A DNA stretch of 64,000 nucleotides. Source: Aquabacterium sp. (GTDB lineage Bacteria; Pseudomonadota; Gammaproteobacteria; Burkholderiales; Burkholderiaceae_C). The DNA is taken from the NCBI RefSeq assembly GCF_016195855.1, contig NZ_JACPYU010000002.1, positions 248,001 through 312,000 on the forward strand, written 5' to 3'. Under the pieces are notes generated by a model that saw only the letters and a list, made by a program, of their open reading frames with translations, had not been told where the DNA came from and searched no databases. The position numbers were made by a program, and so were the translations under genes. Below, piece by piece: positions 18,721 through 27,132 of this stretch (positions are counted from its first letter, which is position 1; every line of letters begins with the position of its first letter).

Positions 18721-18951
18721 ATGCCCAGCGCCCTGCCTGTCATCGACCCAAGCCGTTGCACGGGCTGTGGCCGTTGTGTCAGCGTTTGTGGCCCGCACGT
18801 GCTGTGGCTGGAGGCCGAAGGCGAGAACGGCTGGGGCCCCAAGCGCTCGGTGCTGCACGACGAGGCCGGGTGCACGGGTTGTGCCCGCTGCGCCGTGGTC
18901 TGCCCTTTTGACGCCATCGAGATGGTAAGGGTGAACAAGGCGAAGGCCTGA
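18721..18951 (+). CDS. Ferredoxin with two [4Fe-4S] clusters
   Basis: A 76-residue bacterial-type ferredoxin. Two cluster-binding motifs are visible: Cys 13, 16, 19 and 23 (CTGCGRCVSVC), then Cys 51, 54, 57 and 61 (CTGCARCAVVCP). The 27 residues between them are longer than in clostridial ferredoxins. It should carry low-potential electrons in the cytoplasm. The start is divergent from tag with only 36 bases between them; no redox partner is adjacent. Confidence 0.88.
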   Translation: MPSALPVIDPSRCTGCGRCVSVCGPHVLWLEAEGENGWGPKRSVLHDEAGCTGCARCAVVCPFDAIEMVRVNKAKA

Positions 18952-18952
18952 G

Positions 18953-20032
18953 TCAGGCTGGTGGTCTGGGCCCGGGTGGATGCCCGGGCATGTTCGTGTT
19001 TGTGTGCCCATGTGCGTGCCGGGGCGTGTGCCCGAACCAGCGCTTGTAGGCCCGGATGAGGGCAGCCGCTTCGCTGTAGCCCAGCGCGGCAGCGATGTCG
19101 GCCAGGTCGTGGTCCGTGTGCGCCAGCCAGTGTTGGGCGCGCTGCGCGCGTTCGGCATCCGACAGGTCCTGAAAGTTCACCCCTTCATCCGCCAGGTGGC
19201 GGCGCAGCGTGCGTTTGCTGCAGCGCAGCCGCTCGGCGATGTCAGCGGCATCGGGCCAGGGCCCGTCGTCGCCATGGCGTGACAAGGCTTCGCGCACACG
19301 CTGGTGCCAGGTCACCGGGCTGGAGGGCAGGATGGCGGCCTCACGCGCTTCGCACTGCGGCTCCAGCATCTGCACCAGCAGGGCATTGGCCTCGGGCATG
19401 GGCTCGTCCAGCGAGCTCGGGTCAAACTGGACCTGGGTCAGGGGCGCGCCAAAGCTCACCGGGGCGCCCAGTTCGGCTTCATAGAGCCTGGCCTCGCCGG
19501 GGTCCTGGGGCGTGTAGTCAAAGCGCACCCGCAACAAGGGCGCGTGCGCATCCGGAAAGAACACCTTGACCAGGCCGATCGCAAAGGCCGCGTCCCGATC
19601 GAGGTAGAAGCGGCGCAGGTCGCCCAGGTGCTCGCCGCCGCGCAGGGTCAGCGTGCCGCTGCTGAAGTCCACCTCGGGTGACAGGTGCGTGTAGCTGAGG
19701 TTGATGAAGCGCAGAAACAGCTCGATGGCCTGGCGGCGCGTGGCCGCGTGCGGCACGATCAAGCCCAGGTGGCCGAAGTGCATCAGGCGGTAGCGGGCCC
19801 CGATGTACAAGCCCAGGTGTGGGCGCCCGTCCCGTGCCAGCCAGTTGCGAAAGAAGGCCTGCTCCTGCAGCGGGGTGATGCAGGCGTTCGGGTCATGCAG
19901 TTCATCCAGCGTGATGCCGGTGCCCCGCAGCATGTCTTGCGGCAATTGGCCCAGCTCGGCCTGCCAGCTCAGCAGGTCGGCCACGGCCATGATGGACAGC
20001 GAGCGCTCGCGTTGGAGGGCTTGGGGTGACAT
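18953..20032 (-). CDS. AraC-family transcriptional regulator (OruR/arabinose-binding-like N-terminus)
   Basis: A 359-residue regulator. The N-terminal two-thirds match the Arabinose_bd-type domain of OruR/FadR-like AraC proteins (LGLYIGARYRLMHFGHLGL). The C-terminal part has two helix-turn-helix units: DIAERLRCSKRTLRRHLADEG and DIAAALGYSEAAALIRAYKRW, followed by G-TPR. The start at 20032 (MSPQALQ) is chosen as the first ATG before conserved sequence. It ends in a His/Pro-rich tail. It is divergent from an acyl-CoA dehydrogenase/decarboxylase operon that it probably controls. Confidence 0.9.
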   Translation of the reverse strand: MSPQALQRERSLSIMAVADLLSWQAELGQLPQDMLRGTGITLDELHDPNACITPLQEQAFFRNWLARDGRPHLGLYIGARYRLMHFGHLGLIVPHAATRRQAIELFLRFINLSYTHLSPEVDFSSGTLTLRGGEHLGDLRRFYLDRDAAFAIGLVKVFFPDAHAPLLRVRFDYTPQDPGEARLYEAELGAPVSFGAPLTQVQFDPSSLDEPMPEANALLVQMLEPQCEAREAAILPSSPVTWHQRVREALSRHGDDGPWPDAADIAERLRCSKRTLRRHLADEGVNFQDLSDAERAQRAQHWLAHTDHDLADIAAALGYSEAAALIRAYKRWFGHTPRHAHGHTNTNMPGHPPGPRPPA

Positions 20033-20145
20033 GGCTTCAGAGGATAGCCCAAGGGGCCCCGGCTGCAAGGAGGGATGGCCACAATGGTCAATCGCCAGCC
20101 GCATTCGTCATTGGTTTTGAGGCCCTTGGTTTCTAGCATCAGGGC

Positions 20146-21342
20146 ATGGACACCGTGATCGAACTGGAAGCCGACGAAGCCCATGCCTGGACCGATGCCG
20201 TGGCGCGTTTCACCGAGGAGGTGATCGCGCCGCTGTTTGAGCGGCCCGAGTGCATCACCACCCCTGCAGACTGCCGCCGTGCGCTGGATGGCCTGGTGGA
20301 CCTGGGTGTGCTCAACAACGGCCCGGATGCGGGCCTGGGCTTGTGGGATTTGCCGAAATCGGCCTTGGGGCGGCGCCTGTCCTTGAGCTATCTGCAGGTG
20401 GTGGCGAAGACATCGGCGGCGCTGGCCTACCAGATGCACCTGCAGGCCATGGCGCGCCATCTGGATCGGCTGGCCGGCGTGCACGATGCGCAGGGCCTGC
20501 CGCTGGTCTTGATGCAAGGCAAATTGGGCCTGGGGCGCGAGGCCCTGGTTCACCTGCTCACAGGCCAGGCCCTGGCGCCGGATCAGGCTGCCATGCTGGC
20601 CGACAACTGGGCCTGGCCCGATGCCGGGCAAGCCCGCCTGCTCAATGCCTTGCCCGACTGGACGGCGCTGTGGCTGTGCACCTGGGATGTGGGCGAGGGC
20701 TGGCGCTGGCACAGGCTGGACCGCCAGGCCCTGGGCCATACGCCCATGGCAACAGGCTTCGGGCTGGATGAGTTGCAGATCGAAGCCGTGCATGCCTTGC
20801 AGGGGATGAGTCTGACTGAAACCGCGGCCACGCATTGCGTGAGCGGGGCGGCGGCCGCATCGGCCTGGTCTACCTTGCAGGCCGTGCACGCCATGGGCCT
20901 GCTGGCCATCACGCAAGCGGGTGTGCATAGGGCTGGCGCAATGGCCTTTGAGCAAGCGCACCTGCGTCGCCAAGGCGCCCAGCTCATTGCCCGACATGCC
21001 GCCGTGCAGCAGTTGCTCAGCCTGGCGCGCGGTGCAGCCAGTGAGGCGGCCCGTGATCTGCAAGCCCTGACACGGCCCGATGCCCCTTGGCCGGCCTTGC
21101 GCGAGCTGTGGCGCCTGCGGGCGCGGCACCAGGTGCGCCTGTCGATGGGGGCCAGCGCCGCGTTGCAGGTCTTTGGCGGCATGGGCTACATGAAGGACAC
21201 CGGCCTGGAGCGCCTGCTGCGCCAGACCCATCACCTGCGCCTGCTGGGTGGCAGCCCGGCCGAGCTGGCGCTGTGCGTGGCTTGCTGGGACACGCTGTGC
21301 AGCCCCTGGCCCGAGGCCTTGCAGGAGGAGCCCACCCCATGA
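20146..21342 (+). CDS. Acyl-CoA dehydrogenase-like protein (divergent)
   Basis: A 398-residue protein of the acyl-CoA dehydrogenase superfamily. The C-terminal four-helix domain is clear: LRARHQVRLSMGASAALQVF, then GGMGYMKDTGLERLLRQTHH, which binds FAD and the other subunit. The N-terminal and middle domains are weakly conserved and the substrate is unclear. Its stop overlaps the start of the next dehydrogenase gene (ATGA), so the two are translationally coupled and may form a heteromer. First gene of a three-gene operon next to a divergent AraC regulator. Confidence 0.82.
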   Translation: MDTVIELEADEAHAWTDAVARFTEEVIAPLFERPECITTPADCRRALDGLVDLGVLNNGPDAGLGLWDLPKSALGRRLSLSYLQVVAKTSAALAYQMHLQAMARHLDRLAGVHDAQGLPLVLMQGKLGLGREALVHLLTGQALAPDQAAMLADNWAWPDAGQARLLNALPDWTALWLCTWDVGEGWRWHRLDRQALGHTPMATGFGLDELQIEAVHALQGMSLTETAATHCVSGAAAASAWSTLQAVHAMGLLAITQAGVHRAGAMAFEQAHLRRQGAQLIARHAAVQQLLSLARGAASEAARDLQALTRPDAPWPALRELWRLRARHQVRLSMGASAALQVFGGMGYMKDTGLERLLRQTHHLRLLGGSPAELALCVACWDTLCSPWPEALQEEPTP

Positions 21343-22769
21343 GCCATGTCTTTCCCGCGCCCGGGCCTGTTGGCCATCTGCTGGGCACCCACCTCGAAGG
21401 CCACGTAGCCGCCGCCCACCCCTTGTCCCCCAGGGCCGCCATGGCCGGCCTGCCCCCGATCACCCACCAGTTGCTGGCCTACAACCCCCAATCAATCTGG
21501 GAGCTGGAAACCGCCCGCCTGCCACGGCCCTTGCAGGCCTTGAGGCGCCGTGCGCGGGCCTTTGCGCAAACGCAACTGCAGCCCCAGGCCCTGGCCATTG
21601 ATGCGCTGCCCCATCTGCCCGCCGGTGAGGCGCACCCCCAGGTGCAGCAGTTGCTGGCGCTGGCGGGCCAGGAAGGCTGGTTGTACGACATGCTGCCGCC
21701 GCCCCTGGGCTCGGGCGCGTGGCTGCAAACGCCCTACCCGCTGGCCTGGCGCGCCTGCCTGAAGGTGGAGGAGTTCTCGCGTGCCTGCGGCGGGCAGATG
21801 CTGCTGCTGTGCGCGCACCAGCTGGGCATGGCCCCCATCATGCTCTCGGGCGACCTGCCCTTGATCTGGCGCAGCTTCGCGCCCGCCGCCCGGGCCACAC
21901 GCCAGGGGCGCCCGCATCTGTTTGCTTTTGCCATCACCGAGCCCGGTGCAGGCTCGGACGCCGAAGACGGCCATGGCGCGGCCGTCTGCAAGCCCGGTGT
22001 GACCGCGCGGCGCGAGCGCGATGGCTGGGTGCTCAATGGCGACAAGGTCTTCATCAGCGGTGGTGACCTGGCCGATCAGGTCACGGTGTTTGCCGCCCTG
22101 GAAGGCGAGGGCTTCGAGTCCTGGACCTGCTTCCTCGTCGACAAGGGCACGCCGGGCTTCAGGCCGGTGCGCACGGAGCTGAAGATGGGCATGCGGGCCT
22201 CGGGCGCGGCGCAGCTGTCGTTCGACCAGGTCTGGGTCAGTGACCGGGCCGTGGTGGGTGGCTTGCGCCAGGGCTGGTCACTCAACCGCAGCACGCTCAA
22301 TTTGTCGCGCCTGCCCGTGGCCTCGATGGGCGTGGGCCTGGCCCAGGCCGCGGTGGACATCGCCACCGACTACGCCTGCCAGACCCACCTGGGTGGCAAG
22401 CGCCTGATCGACTTCCAGGATGTGCAGCTGACCCTGGCCCAGATGATCGCCGAGACCTGCGCCGCACGCGCCCTGGTCTGGCAAGGCGCCCGCACCTGGT
22501 CGCCCCGGCAGGGCGTGGCCTCGATGGCCAAGTTCCATTGCACCGACACCGCCATCAGCGTGATCCACCAGGCCATGGACCTGATGGGCGAGCGCGCCAT
22601 CCTGCACGGCGCGCGGCTGGAAAAGCTCTACCGCGACGCCCGCCTGACGCAGATCTTTGAAGGCACCAACCAGATCAACCGCCTGTCGGTGATCGAGGAC
22701 CTGCAGGAAGACCTGCTGGCCCGCGCTGCGCAACCCACATCCACATCCACCCGGAGACCCGCACCATGA
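21339..22769 (+). CDS. Acyl-CoA dehydrogenase family protein
   Basis: A 476-residue flavoenzyme. It has the FAD/substrate strand AFAITEPGAGSDA, the middle beta domain (GWVLNGDKVFISGGDLAD), the FMVDK-like CFLVDKGTPGF, and the C-terminal QMAIADM-equivalent QLTLAQMIAETCAARALVW. It closes with RDARLTQIFEGTNQINRL. An N-terminal extension of about 100 residues precedes the usual start. It should form a double bond in an acyl-CoA. It is coupled by ATGA overlaps to the upstream dehydrogenase-like gene and to the downstream decarboxylase-like gene. Confidence 0.9.
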   Translation: MSHVFPAPGPVGHLLGTHLEGHVAAAHPLSPRAAMAGLPPITHQLLAYNPQSIWELETARLPRPLQALRRRARAFAQTQLQPQALAIDALPHLPAGEAHPQVQQLLALAGQEGWLYDMLPPPLGSGAWLQTPYPLAWRACLKVEEFSRACGGQMLLLCAHQLGMAPIMLSGDLPLIWRSFAPAARATRQGRPHLFAFAITEPGAGSDAEDGHGAAVCKPGVTARRERDGWVLNGDKVFISGGDLADQVTVFAALEGEGFESWTCFLVDKGTPGFRPVRTELKMGMRASGAAQLSFDQVWVSDRAVVGGLRQGWSLNRSTLNLSRLPVASMGVGLAQAAVDIATDYACQTHLGGKRLIDFQDVQLTLAQMIAETCAARALVWQGARTWSPRQGVASMAKFHCTDTAISVIHQAMDLMGERAILHGARLEKLYRDARLTQIFEGTNQINRLSVIEDLQEDLLARAAQPTSTSTRRPAP

Positions 22770-23590
22770 GCAGCACCCTGAGCTTCGTCGGCAACGAGCC
22801 CTTTTTCGATGTGCCGCGCACCAGCGTGAGCACCAGCCAGGGCCCCGTGCAGTTGCCCATCCTCTACCGCAAGACGCGCAATGTGAATGCCTTCTTCATG
22901 GCCGACACCGGCCAGGTACAGGCTGTGTTGCGCCAGACCGCCGGGGACGAGCTGCAAGCCGCCTGCCTGTGGCGCGGCCAGGCCATGGTGGCCCTGGCCT
23001 GCTACGAGTACCAGGACACCAGCATCGGCCCGTACCACGAGATCGGCCTGGCGGTGCCGGTGGTGCGCCGTGGGGTCAAGCCGCGCCTGGGCCATTGGCT
23101 GCAGGCTCTGAGCGATGTCGACAAGCCGCAGCGCGAGCTGGGCTTTTACGTGCTGCACCTGCCCGTGAGCACCGCCGCCGCCTGTGCGGCCGGGCGGGAG
23201 ATCTGGGGCTTGCCCAAGTTCATCGCACCCATGCAGTACGAGCGCGCCGGCTCGGGCGTCAAGGTGGTGCTGAGTGACCCGGAGCAGCCCACCCAGCCCG
23301 GCTCGGCCATCCTCACGCTCAGCGGCGAGATGGGGGCGGCCTTGCCTGGCCCCTCGATGAGCCTGGTGCTGTACTCGCAAGTGCAGCGCGACTGGCTGCG
23401 CACGACCGTGAACGTGCGTGGCGGCCAGCGCCTGCACGCACCGGGGGCCGTGCGCCTGCGCGTGGGCCTCAGCCAGCACCCCATGGCCCACACCTTGCGC
23501 CAGCTGGGCCTGGATGGCGCCCGGCCTGTGTGCCTGACCGACACGGACAGCTTCCAGTCCCGCCTCAACCAGGGGCAGGTGATGGCGTGA
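22766..23590 (+). CDS. Acetoacetate decarboxylase family protein
   Basis: A 274-residue protein of the ADC superfamily. The signature GREIWGLPKF carries the lysine expected to form the Schiff base with a 2-oxo or 3-oxo acid, and YEYQDTSIGPYHEIGLAV corresponds to the fold's central strands. The family includes decarboxylases and related aldolase/dehydratase enzymes, so the reaction is not certain. The ATG overlaps the preceding stop, making this the third gene of the operon. Confidence 0.85.
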   Translation: MSSTLSFVGNEPFFDVPRTSVSTSQGPVQLPILYRKTRNVNAFFMADTGQVQAVLRQTAGDELQAACLWRGQAMVALACYEYQDTSIGPYHEIGLAVPVVRRGVKPRLGHWLQALSDVDKPQRELGFYVLHLPVSTAAACAAGREIWGLPKFIAPMQYERAGSGVKVVLSDPEQPTQPGSAILTLSGEMGAALPGPSMSLVLYSQVQRDWLRTTVNVRGGQRLHAPGAVRLRVGLSQHPMAHTLRQLGLDGARPVCLTDTDSFQSRLNQGQVMA

Positions 23591-23602
23591 ACAGGGGATA
23601 GG

Positions 23603-23621
23603 GCGCAGGGCCTGCGCTTTT
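23603..23621 (+). terminator. Possible intrinsic terminator
   Basis: GCGCA (23603-23607) and TGCGC (23613-23617) form a stem with loop GGGCC, followed by TTTT. It lies 12 bases after the decarboxylase-like stop codon, the expected place to end that operon. The T-run is short, so efficiency is uncertain. Confidence 0.45.
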
Positions 23622-23674
23622 GAAAGAGAATCGGGTGTCCGCCTTCACGGCGTTTCCATCAGGATCTGAGAACC

Positions 23675-24142
23675 ATGCGCCCTGTTCAACACACTTTGCT
23701 GGCCGCCGCCTTGCTGTCCAGCATGATCAGCCTGCCTGCCCTGGCCGACACCACGCTGTCGGCTTCGGTGTCCGACAGCATCAGCACGGCAGTGGGCAGC
23801 GTGTCCACCTCGCTCAAGAAATCCAGCCAGAGCTCCACCAAGGACGACAAGGTCGCCGAAGGGGACTACAAGGTCATCGAAGTGACCGCCGAGGCGGACC
23901 AGCCCGGCATGGTGCGTTTGAAGCTGCAGGCGTTGGCCGATGCGGGGCCTGATGAAAGCTTCGACCTGATCCTGCCGCAAAAGACCGTCGAGCTGAACCA
24001 GGTGGCCAAGGGTGCCATCGTCACGGCCCGCAACCGCCCTTACGGCATGGCCTTCGCCACCGGTGAAGCCCGCCAGGACTTCTTCCTGGTGCTGCAAGAC
24101 CAGTGGTTCCGCGAACTGGCAACCAGGCCCGTGGTGCTTTGA
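23675..24142 (+). CDS. Secreted protein of unknown function, paired with DUF2145 gene
   Basis: A 155-residue protein with a signal peptide (MRPVQHTLLAAALLSSMISL then PALADT). The first 40 mature residues are Ser/Thr-rich and low-complexity (SVSDSISTAVGSVSTSLKKS); the rest is a small beta-type domain (GMVRLKLQALAD, FDLILPQKTVEL). No family recognised. Its stop overlaps the likely TTG start of the DUF2145 gene, so the two are probably co-translated and act together in the periplasm. Confidence 0.8.
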   Translation: MRPVQHTLLAAALLSSMISLPALADTTLSASVSDSISTAVGSVSTSLKKSSQSSTKDDKVAEGDYKVIEVTAEADQPGMVRLKLQALADAGPDESFDLILPQKTVELNQVAKGAIVTARNRPYGMAFATGEARQDFFLVLQDQWFRELATRPVVL

Positions 24143-25125
24143 ACGCGCAGCTCAGGGCGGTCCCCCGGGCCATCCTGAACGGTCTGGTCGGCTTGATGGG
24201 CCTGGCCGGCCTGACCCTGGTGGGCGGGGGCACGGCCCACGCCGAATGGCTCAATCTGTGCGACAGGCAGGCCAAGGTCAGCGCCAGCCAGCAAGACAAG
24301 CTGTTTCGCTTTGGCGCCATCATCAAGGCCGAGCTGGACCGCTCCGGCCACAAGGCGGCCCTGATGGCGCGCTCGGGGTTGGACCTGCAGCGCTTTGGCA
24401 TCCGCTATTCGCACGCCGGTGTCAGCCTGCAGGACAGCGACAACACACCGTGGTCGGTGCGCCAGCTCTACTACGCCTGTGACGAGCGCAAGCCCCGGGT
24501 GTATGACCAGGGCATATCGGGTTTCCTGCTGGGCACGGACAACCCGAACGTGGGCTACATCTCGGTGGTGTTCCTGCCCGACGAGCAGGCCGCCGACCTG
24601 GCGCGCGCCGCGCTGGACAAACGCCAGGCCCTGAGCGTGCTGGGCGCCACCTACAGTGCCAACGCCTACCCCTTCAGCACGCGTTACCAGAACTGCAACC
24701 AGTGGTTGATCGAGCTGCTGGCCACGGCCTGGGGGCATCTGGATCTGCCGCAAGGCATGCCCGATTCGACCCAACCGGGTGAGCCTGGCGGCATGGATGG
24801 GTTGCGCGGCCAGGCCCAGGCCTGGCTGAAGGACCAGGCCTACGCGCCCACCGACATCGACGTCGGCTCCCGGCTGCTCATGTGGGCGGGCCGCTTCATC
24901 CCCTTCGTGCACAGTGACGATCATCCCCAGCAGGACATCGACGCCCGGCGTTATCGCGTCAGCATGCCCGCCGCCATCGAAGCCTTTGTGCACCAGGCGG
25001 TGCCGCAGGCCACCCGCGTGGAGTTCTGCCACACCGAAGACCACGTGGTGATCCACCGGGGCTGGGGCGATCTGGCTGATGGCTGCGTGCCGGGTGGCGA
25101 GGATGAGGTGATCCGTCTGGACTAG
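24139..25125 (+). CDS. DUF2145 family exported protein
   Basis: A 328-residue protein whose landmarks match DUF2145: RYSHAGVSL, then WSVRQLYYACDE, GFLLGTD, and NCNQWLIELLAT with a conserved Cys. The SHAG and NCNQW motifs recall an NlpC/P60-like (papain-fold) arrangement of His and Cys, although activity is not shown for this family. The N-terminus has a hydrophobic segment (LVGLMGLAGLTLVGGG) and an AHAE cleavage site. TTG 24139, overlapping the previous stop, is my preferred start; GTG 24103 is the alternative. Confidence 0.82.
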   Translation: MNAQLRAVPRAILNGLVGLMGLAGLTLVGGGTAHAEWLNLCDRQAKVSASQQDKLFRFGAIIKAELDRSGHKAALMARSGLDLQRFGIRYSHAGVSLQDSDNTPWSVRQLYYACDERKPRVYDQGISGFLLGTDNPNVGYISVVFLPDEQAADLARAALDKRQALSVLGATYSANAYPFSTRYQNCNQWLIELLATAWGHLDLPQGMPDSTQPGEPGGMDGLRGQAQAWLKDQAYAPTDIDVGSRLLMWAGRFIPFVHSDDHPQQDIDARRYRVSMPAAIEAFVHQAVPQATRVEFCHTEDHVVIHRGWGDLADGCVPGGEDEVIRLD

Positions 25126-25132
25126 GTGCGGC

Positions 25133-25173
25133 TTGACCAAGCTGACTTATTTGGTATAAATCGTTTATACGAT
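25133..25173 (+). promoter_or_regulatory. Sigma-70-type promoter overlapped by a 17-bp palindrome
   Basis: TTGACC (25133-25138), a 16-base spacer and TATAAA (25155-25160) form a strong sigma-70 type promoter. The perfect palindrome GTATAAATCGTTTATAC (25154-25170) covers the -10 box, and a second dyad ATCGT-TTAT-ACGAT (25160-25173) overlaps it. The start codon of the Lys/Ala-rich DNA-binding-like protein follows at 25189, so autorepression is likely. Confidence 0.6.
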
Positions 25174-25188
25174 TTACAAGGTCAAACC

Positions 25189-25620
25189 ATGAACGCCACC
25201 GCAGTCAAAAAAGCCGCTGTCAAAAAGCCAGCCATCAAGAAAACCCCGGCCGCCAAAGCGCCCACCAAGGTCGCCGCCAAGAAGGCCCCGGCACCCAAGC
25301 CCGTGAAGGCCCCCGTGGCCGCACCCGTGACCGCCACGGCGAAGGCGCTGCCCCCCGTGGCCAAGGTCGAGAAAATCAAGATCAAGCTGGTGCGTGACAG
25401 CTTCACCATGCCCGCAGACGACTGGGCCTTGATCGCCCAGCTCAAGGAGCGCGCACTGGCGTTCAAGCGGCCTGCCAAGAAGAGCGAGTTGCTGCGTGCG
25501 GGCCTGCAAGCCCTGGCCGCGCTGCCCGATGCCAAGCTCAAGGCCGCGCTGGACAGCCTGTTGCCACTCAAGCCCGGTCGCCCCAAGAGTGACAAGGGCG
25601 ACAAGAACGACAAGAAGTGA
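25189..25620 (+). CDS. Lys/Ala/Pro-rich protein with ribbon-helix-helix-like C-terminus
   Basis: A 143-residue, very basic protein. Residues 1-60 are histone H1-like repeats of Lys, Ala and Pro (KKAAVKKPAIKK and similar). Residues about 62-120 form a compact domain with a strand (IKLVRDSFTM) and two helices (DWALIAQLKERAL, then SELLRAGLQALAAL), a pattern typical of ribbon-helix-helix DNA-binding proteins. The C-terminus is again Lys/Asp-rich. It probably binds DNA, either as a nucleoid-associated protein or as a repressor of its own palindromic promoter. Confidence 0.75.
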   Translation: MNATAVKKAAVKKPAIKKTPAAKAPTKVAAKKAPAPKPVKAPVAAPVTATAKALPPVAKVEKIKIKLVRDSFTMPADDWALIAQLKERALAFKRPAKKSELLRAGLQALAALPDAKLKAALDSLLPLKPGRPKSDKGDKNDKK

Positions 25621-25635
25621 ATCCCGCCTGCGCAT

Positions 25636-26067
25636 TCACCACTCGATGCCGGCCATGCTGTCTTGCCAGATCAGGCTGGTCTGCAGTTTGATGAGCAGGC
25701 CGATGAGGATCAGGTCATAGTCCGCGTAGGGCAGGAAATACGCGGGCTGGCGCCCATCCAGGTCGTCAAAGGGTGTGGACAACCAGCGCGCCAGCCAGGC
25801 GCTGGGGCTGAGGCGGGGGCCGGCGGTCTGCACATGCAGTTGCCTGGCCTCGACCTGTTCCACCAGCCTTTGCAGCTTGGGATATGTCTCCAGATACTCG
25901 GCCGCCAGCCCCATCATGGTCTCCATCAGGTATGCCAGATGCAGGCTAGGCGCCTTGCTTGACAGGTGCGTGACCAAGGATGATTTCTTCTCGCCCGGTA
26001 TGCGCAAATGCACAAAGCAGGGCGAGATGGCGTTTCCGGTGCGGCCACCATGATCCGAATGCCTCAT
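25636..26067 (-). CDS. Small protein of unknown function
   Basis: A 143-residue frame starting MRHSDHGG; an internal start METMMGL (residue 48) is plausible because the first 47 residues look poorly structured. The C-terminal half contains WLARWLSTPFDDLDG and LPYADYDLILIGLLIKL. The W-L-x-TP-x-x-x-L-x-G spacing loosely recalls the MbcA/ParS (DUF2384) antitoxin tail, but no RES-type toxin is adjacent, so I do not assign it. Convergent with the Lys/Ala-rich gene. Confidence 0.5.
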   Translation of the reverse strand: MRHSDHGGRTGNAISPCFVHLRIPGEKKSSLVTHLSSKAPSLHLAYLMETMMGLAAEYLETYPKLQRLVEQVEARQLHVQTAGPRLSPSAWLARWLSTPFDDLDGRQPAYFLPYADYDLILIGLLIKLQTSLIWQDSMAGIEW

Positions 26068-26138
26068 GGGGTCAAGGGATCAGACCGAGCGGGATTCAAA
26101 GACCCTGGTTAAGCTGGCGAGGCCCTTGTAGCCGTGAG

Positions 26139-26381
26139 ATGTCAGCCATGCCCTACCCGCTCGAAGAGACCGTCTTCAAACGCACCCACAAAGGGCAAGT
26201 GGTGGCCACCTCACGCAAGGCCTTTGTGGACGAGCGTCGGTTTTCCTTGTTGCGCATGGTCACCGGTTTCACCAGTGCGCGCGTGCTGTCGGAGCTGTCG
26301 GGCACCACCTTGTTCGAGGTGCTGGAGATGCTGCACGCCCTGGAAGCGCAAGGCCTGATCGAGCGCTTTGACGCGCCCTGA
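26139..26381 (+). CDS. Small winged-helix-like protein, unknown function
   Basis: An 80-residue protein starting MSAMPYPL (a second ATG lies three codons on). It has a short basic segment (FKRTHKGQVVATSRKAF), then two helices and a possible wing: LLRMVTGFTSARVLSEL and TLFEVLEMLHALEAQGLIERF. The pattern suits a winged helix with a recognition helix near the C-terminus, but I cannot name a family. It stands alone between two minus-strand genes. Confidence 0.6.
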   Translation: MSAMPYPLEETVFKRTHKGQVVATSRKAFVDERRFSLLRMVTGFTSARVLSELSGTTLFEVLEMLHALEAQGLIERFDAP

Positions 26382-26420
26382 AAACCAAGCTGAACCGGCC
26401 CGCCTGCCTCGGCCAGGGCC

Positions 26421-26996
26421 TCAACGCCCGTCGCCCTGCTGCTCCAGCTTGCTGAGCGTCTGCTCCAGCGGGCGCAACTGGTTCAGGGCGTCGGCCACAT
26501 TGAGCTCGGTGAACATGGCCTTGGCCTGGTCCACGTGCTCGCGGGCGCATTTGGGGTTGCCGCCAAACAGGCAGGCAAAGGCGATGAACAGGTGCCCATC
26601 GGCCACGTACTCGGGCACCTGGGCTTCGGCCACCAGCGATTCACCGGCCATCTTCAGCGCCGCCATGTCGCGCGTGCGCATGGCGATCAGGGCCTTGATG
26701 CGCGAGGCGATCGTGCGGTTGAAGGGTCGGCCTTCGGTGTTGGCCAGCAACTCGCAACGCAAGGCGATGTTGGCCGCCGCGCTCATGTCGTCCTGCTCGT
26801 AGATCAGGGACACGGCCTCTTTGACCCGGTCACCATCGCACAAGCCTTCGCCGGCGGCGAACTCCTGCACATGGCGCGATGCCGTCGGGACAGGGCCCGG
26901 GTCCTTGACGGAGGCCGCCAGGGTGGGGCTCACGCCGGCCACAGCCAGCAGCACAACCAGGGTGCCTTTGAGGATGGGTGACGAAGCTTGCAACAT
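26421..26996 (-). CDS. Exported alpha-helical protein of unknown function
   Basis: A 191-residue protein. The start at 26996 is set by an AGGAGG site four bases upstream of the ATG. It has a signal peptide (LVVLLAVAGVSPTLAA) and a mature region of paired helices that looks like a small TPR/Sel1-type solenoid (AANIALRCELL, ASRIKALIAMRTRDMAAL, HLFIAFACLFGGNPKCA). Cysteines in CDGD, RCEL, ACLF and KCAR could form disulfides in the periplasm. No specific family recognised. Confidence 0.72.
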   Translation of the reverse strand: MLQASSPILKGTLVVLLAVAGVSPTLAASVKDPGPVPTASRHVQEFAAGEGLCDGDRVKEAVSLIYEQDDMSAAANIALRCELLANTEGRPFNRTIASRIKALIAMRTRDMAALKMAGESLVAEAQVPEYVADGHLFIAFACLFGGNPKCAREHVDQAKAMFTELNVADALNQLRPLEQTLSKLEQQGDGR

Positions 26997-27132
26997 GGGG
27001 CCTCCTGAGAGCGCTTGCACGTTGAGCGGTTTATCGGCTGAGTCAGCCCATTCTTTAACGGGGCTCGTACAGCGTCAATGGCGCACCGGCGTTTTGCCGT
27101 CTAATCGGGGCTGAACAACATGGGTTCATGCC

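Noticed and set aside
25636..26067. MbcA/ParS-type antitoxin
   Set aside because: Only a loose W-L-TP-L-G spacing matches, and no toxin gene is adjacent.
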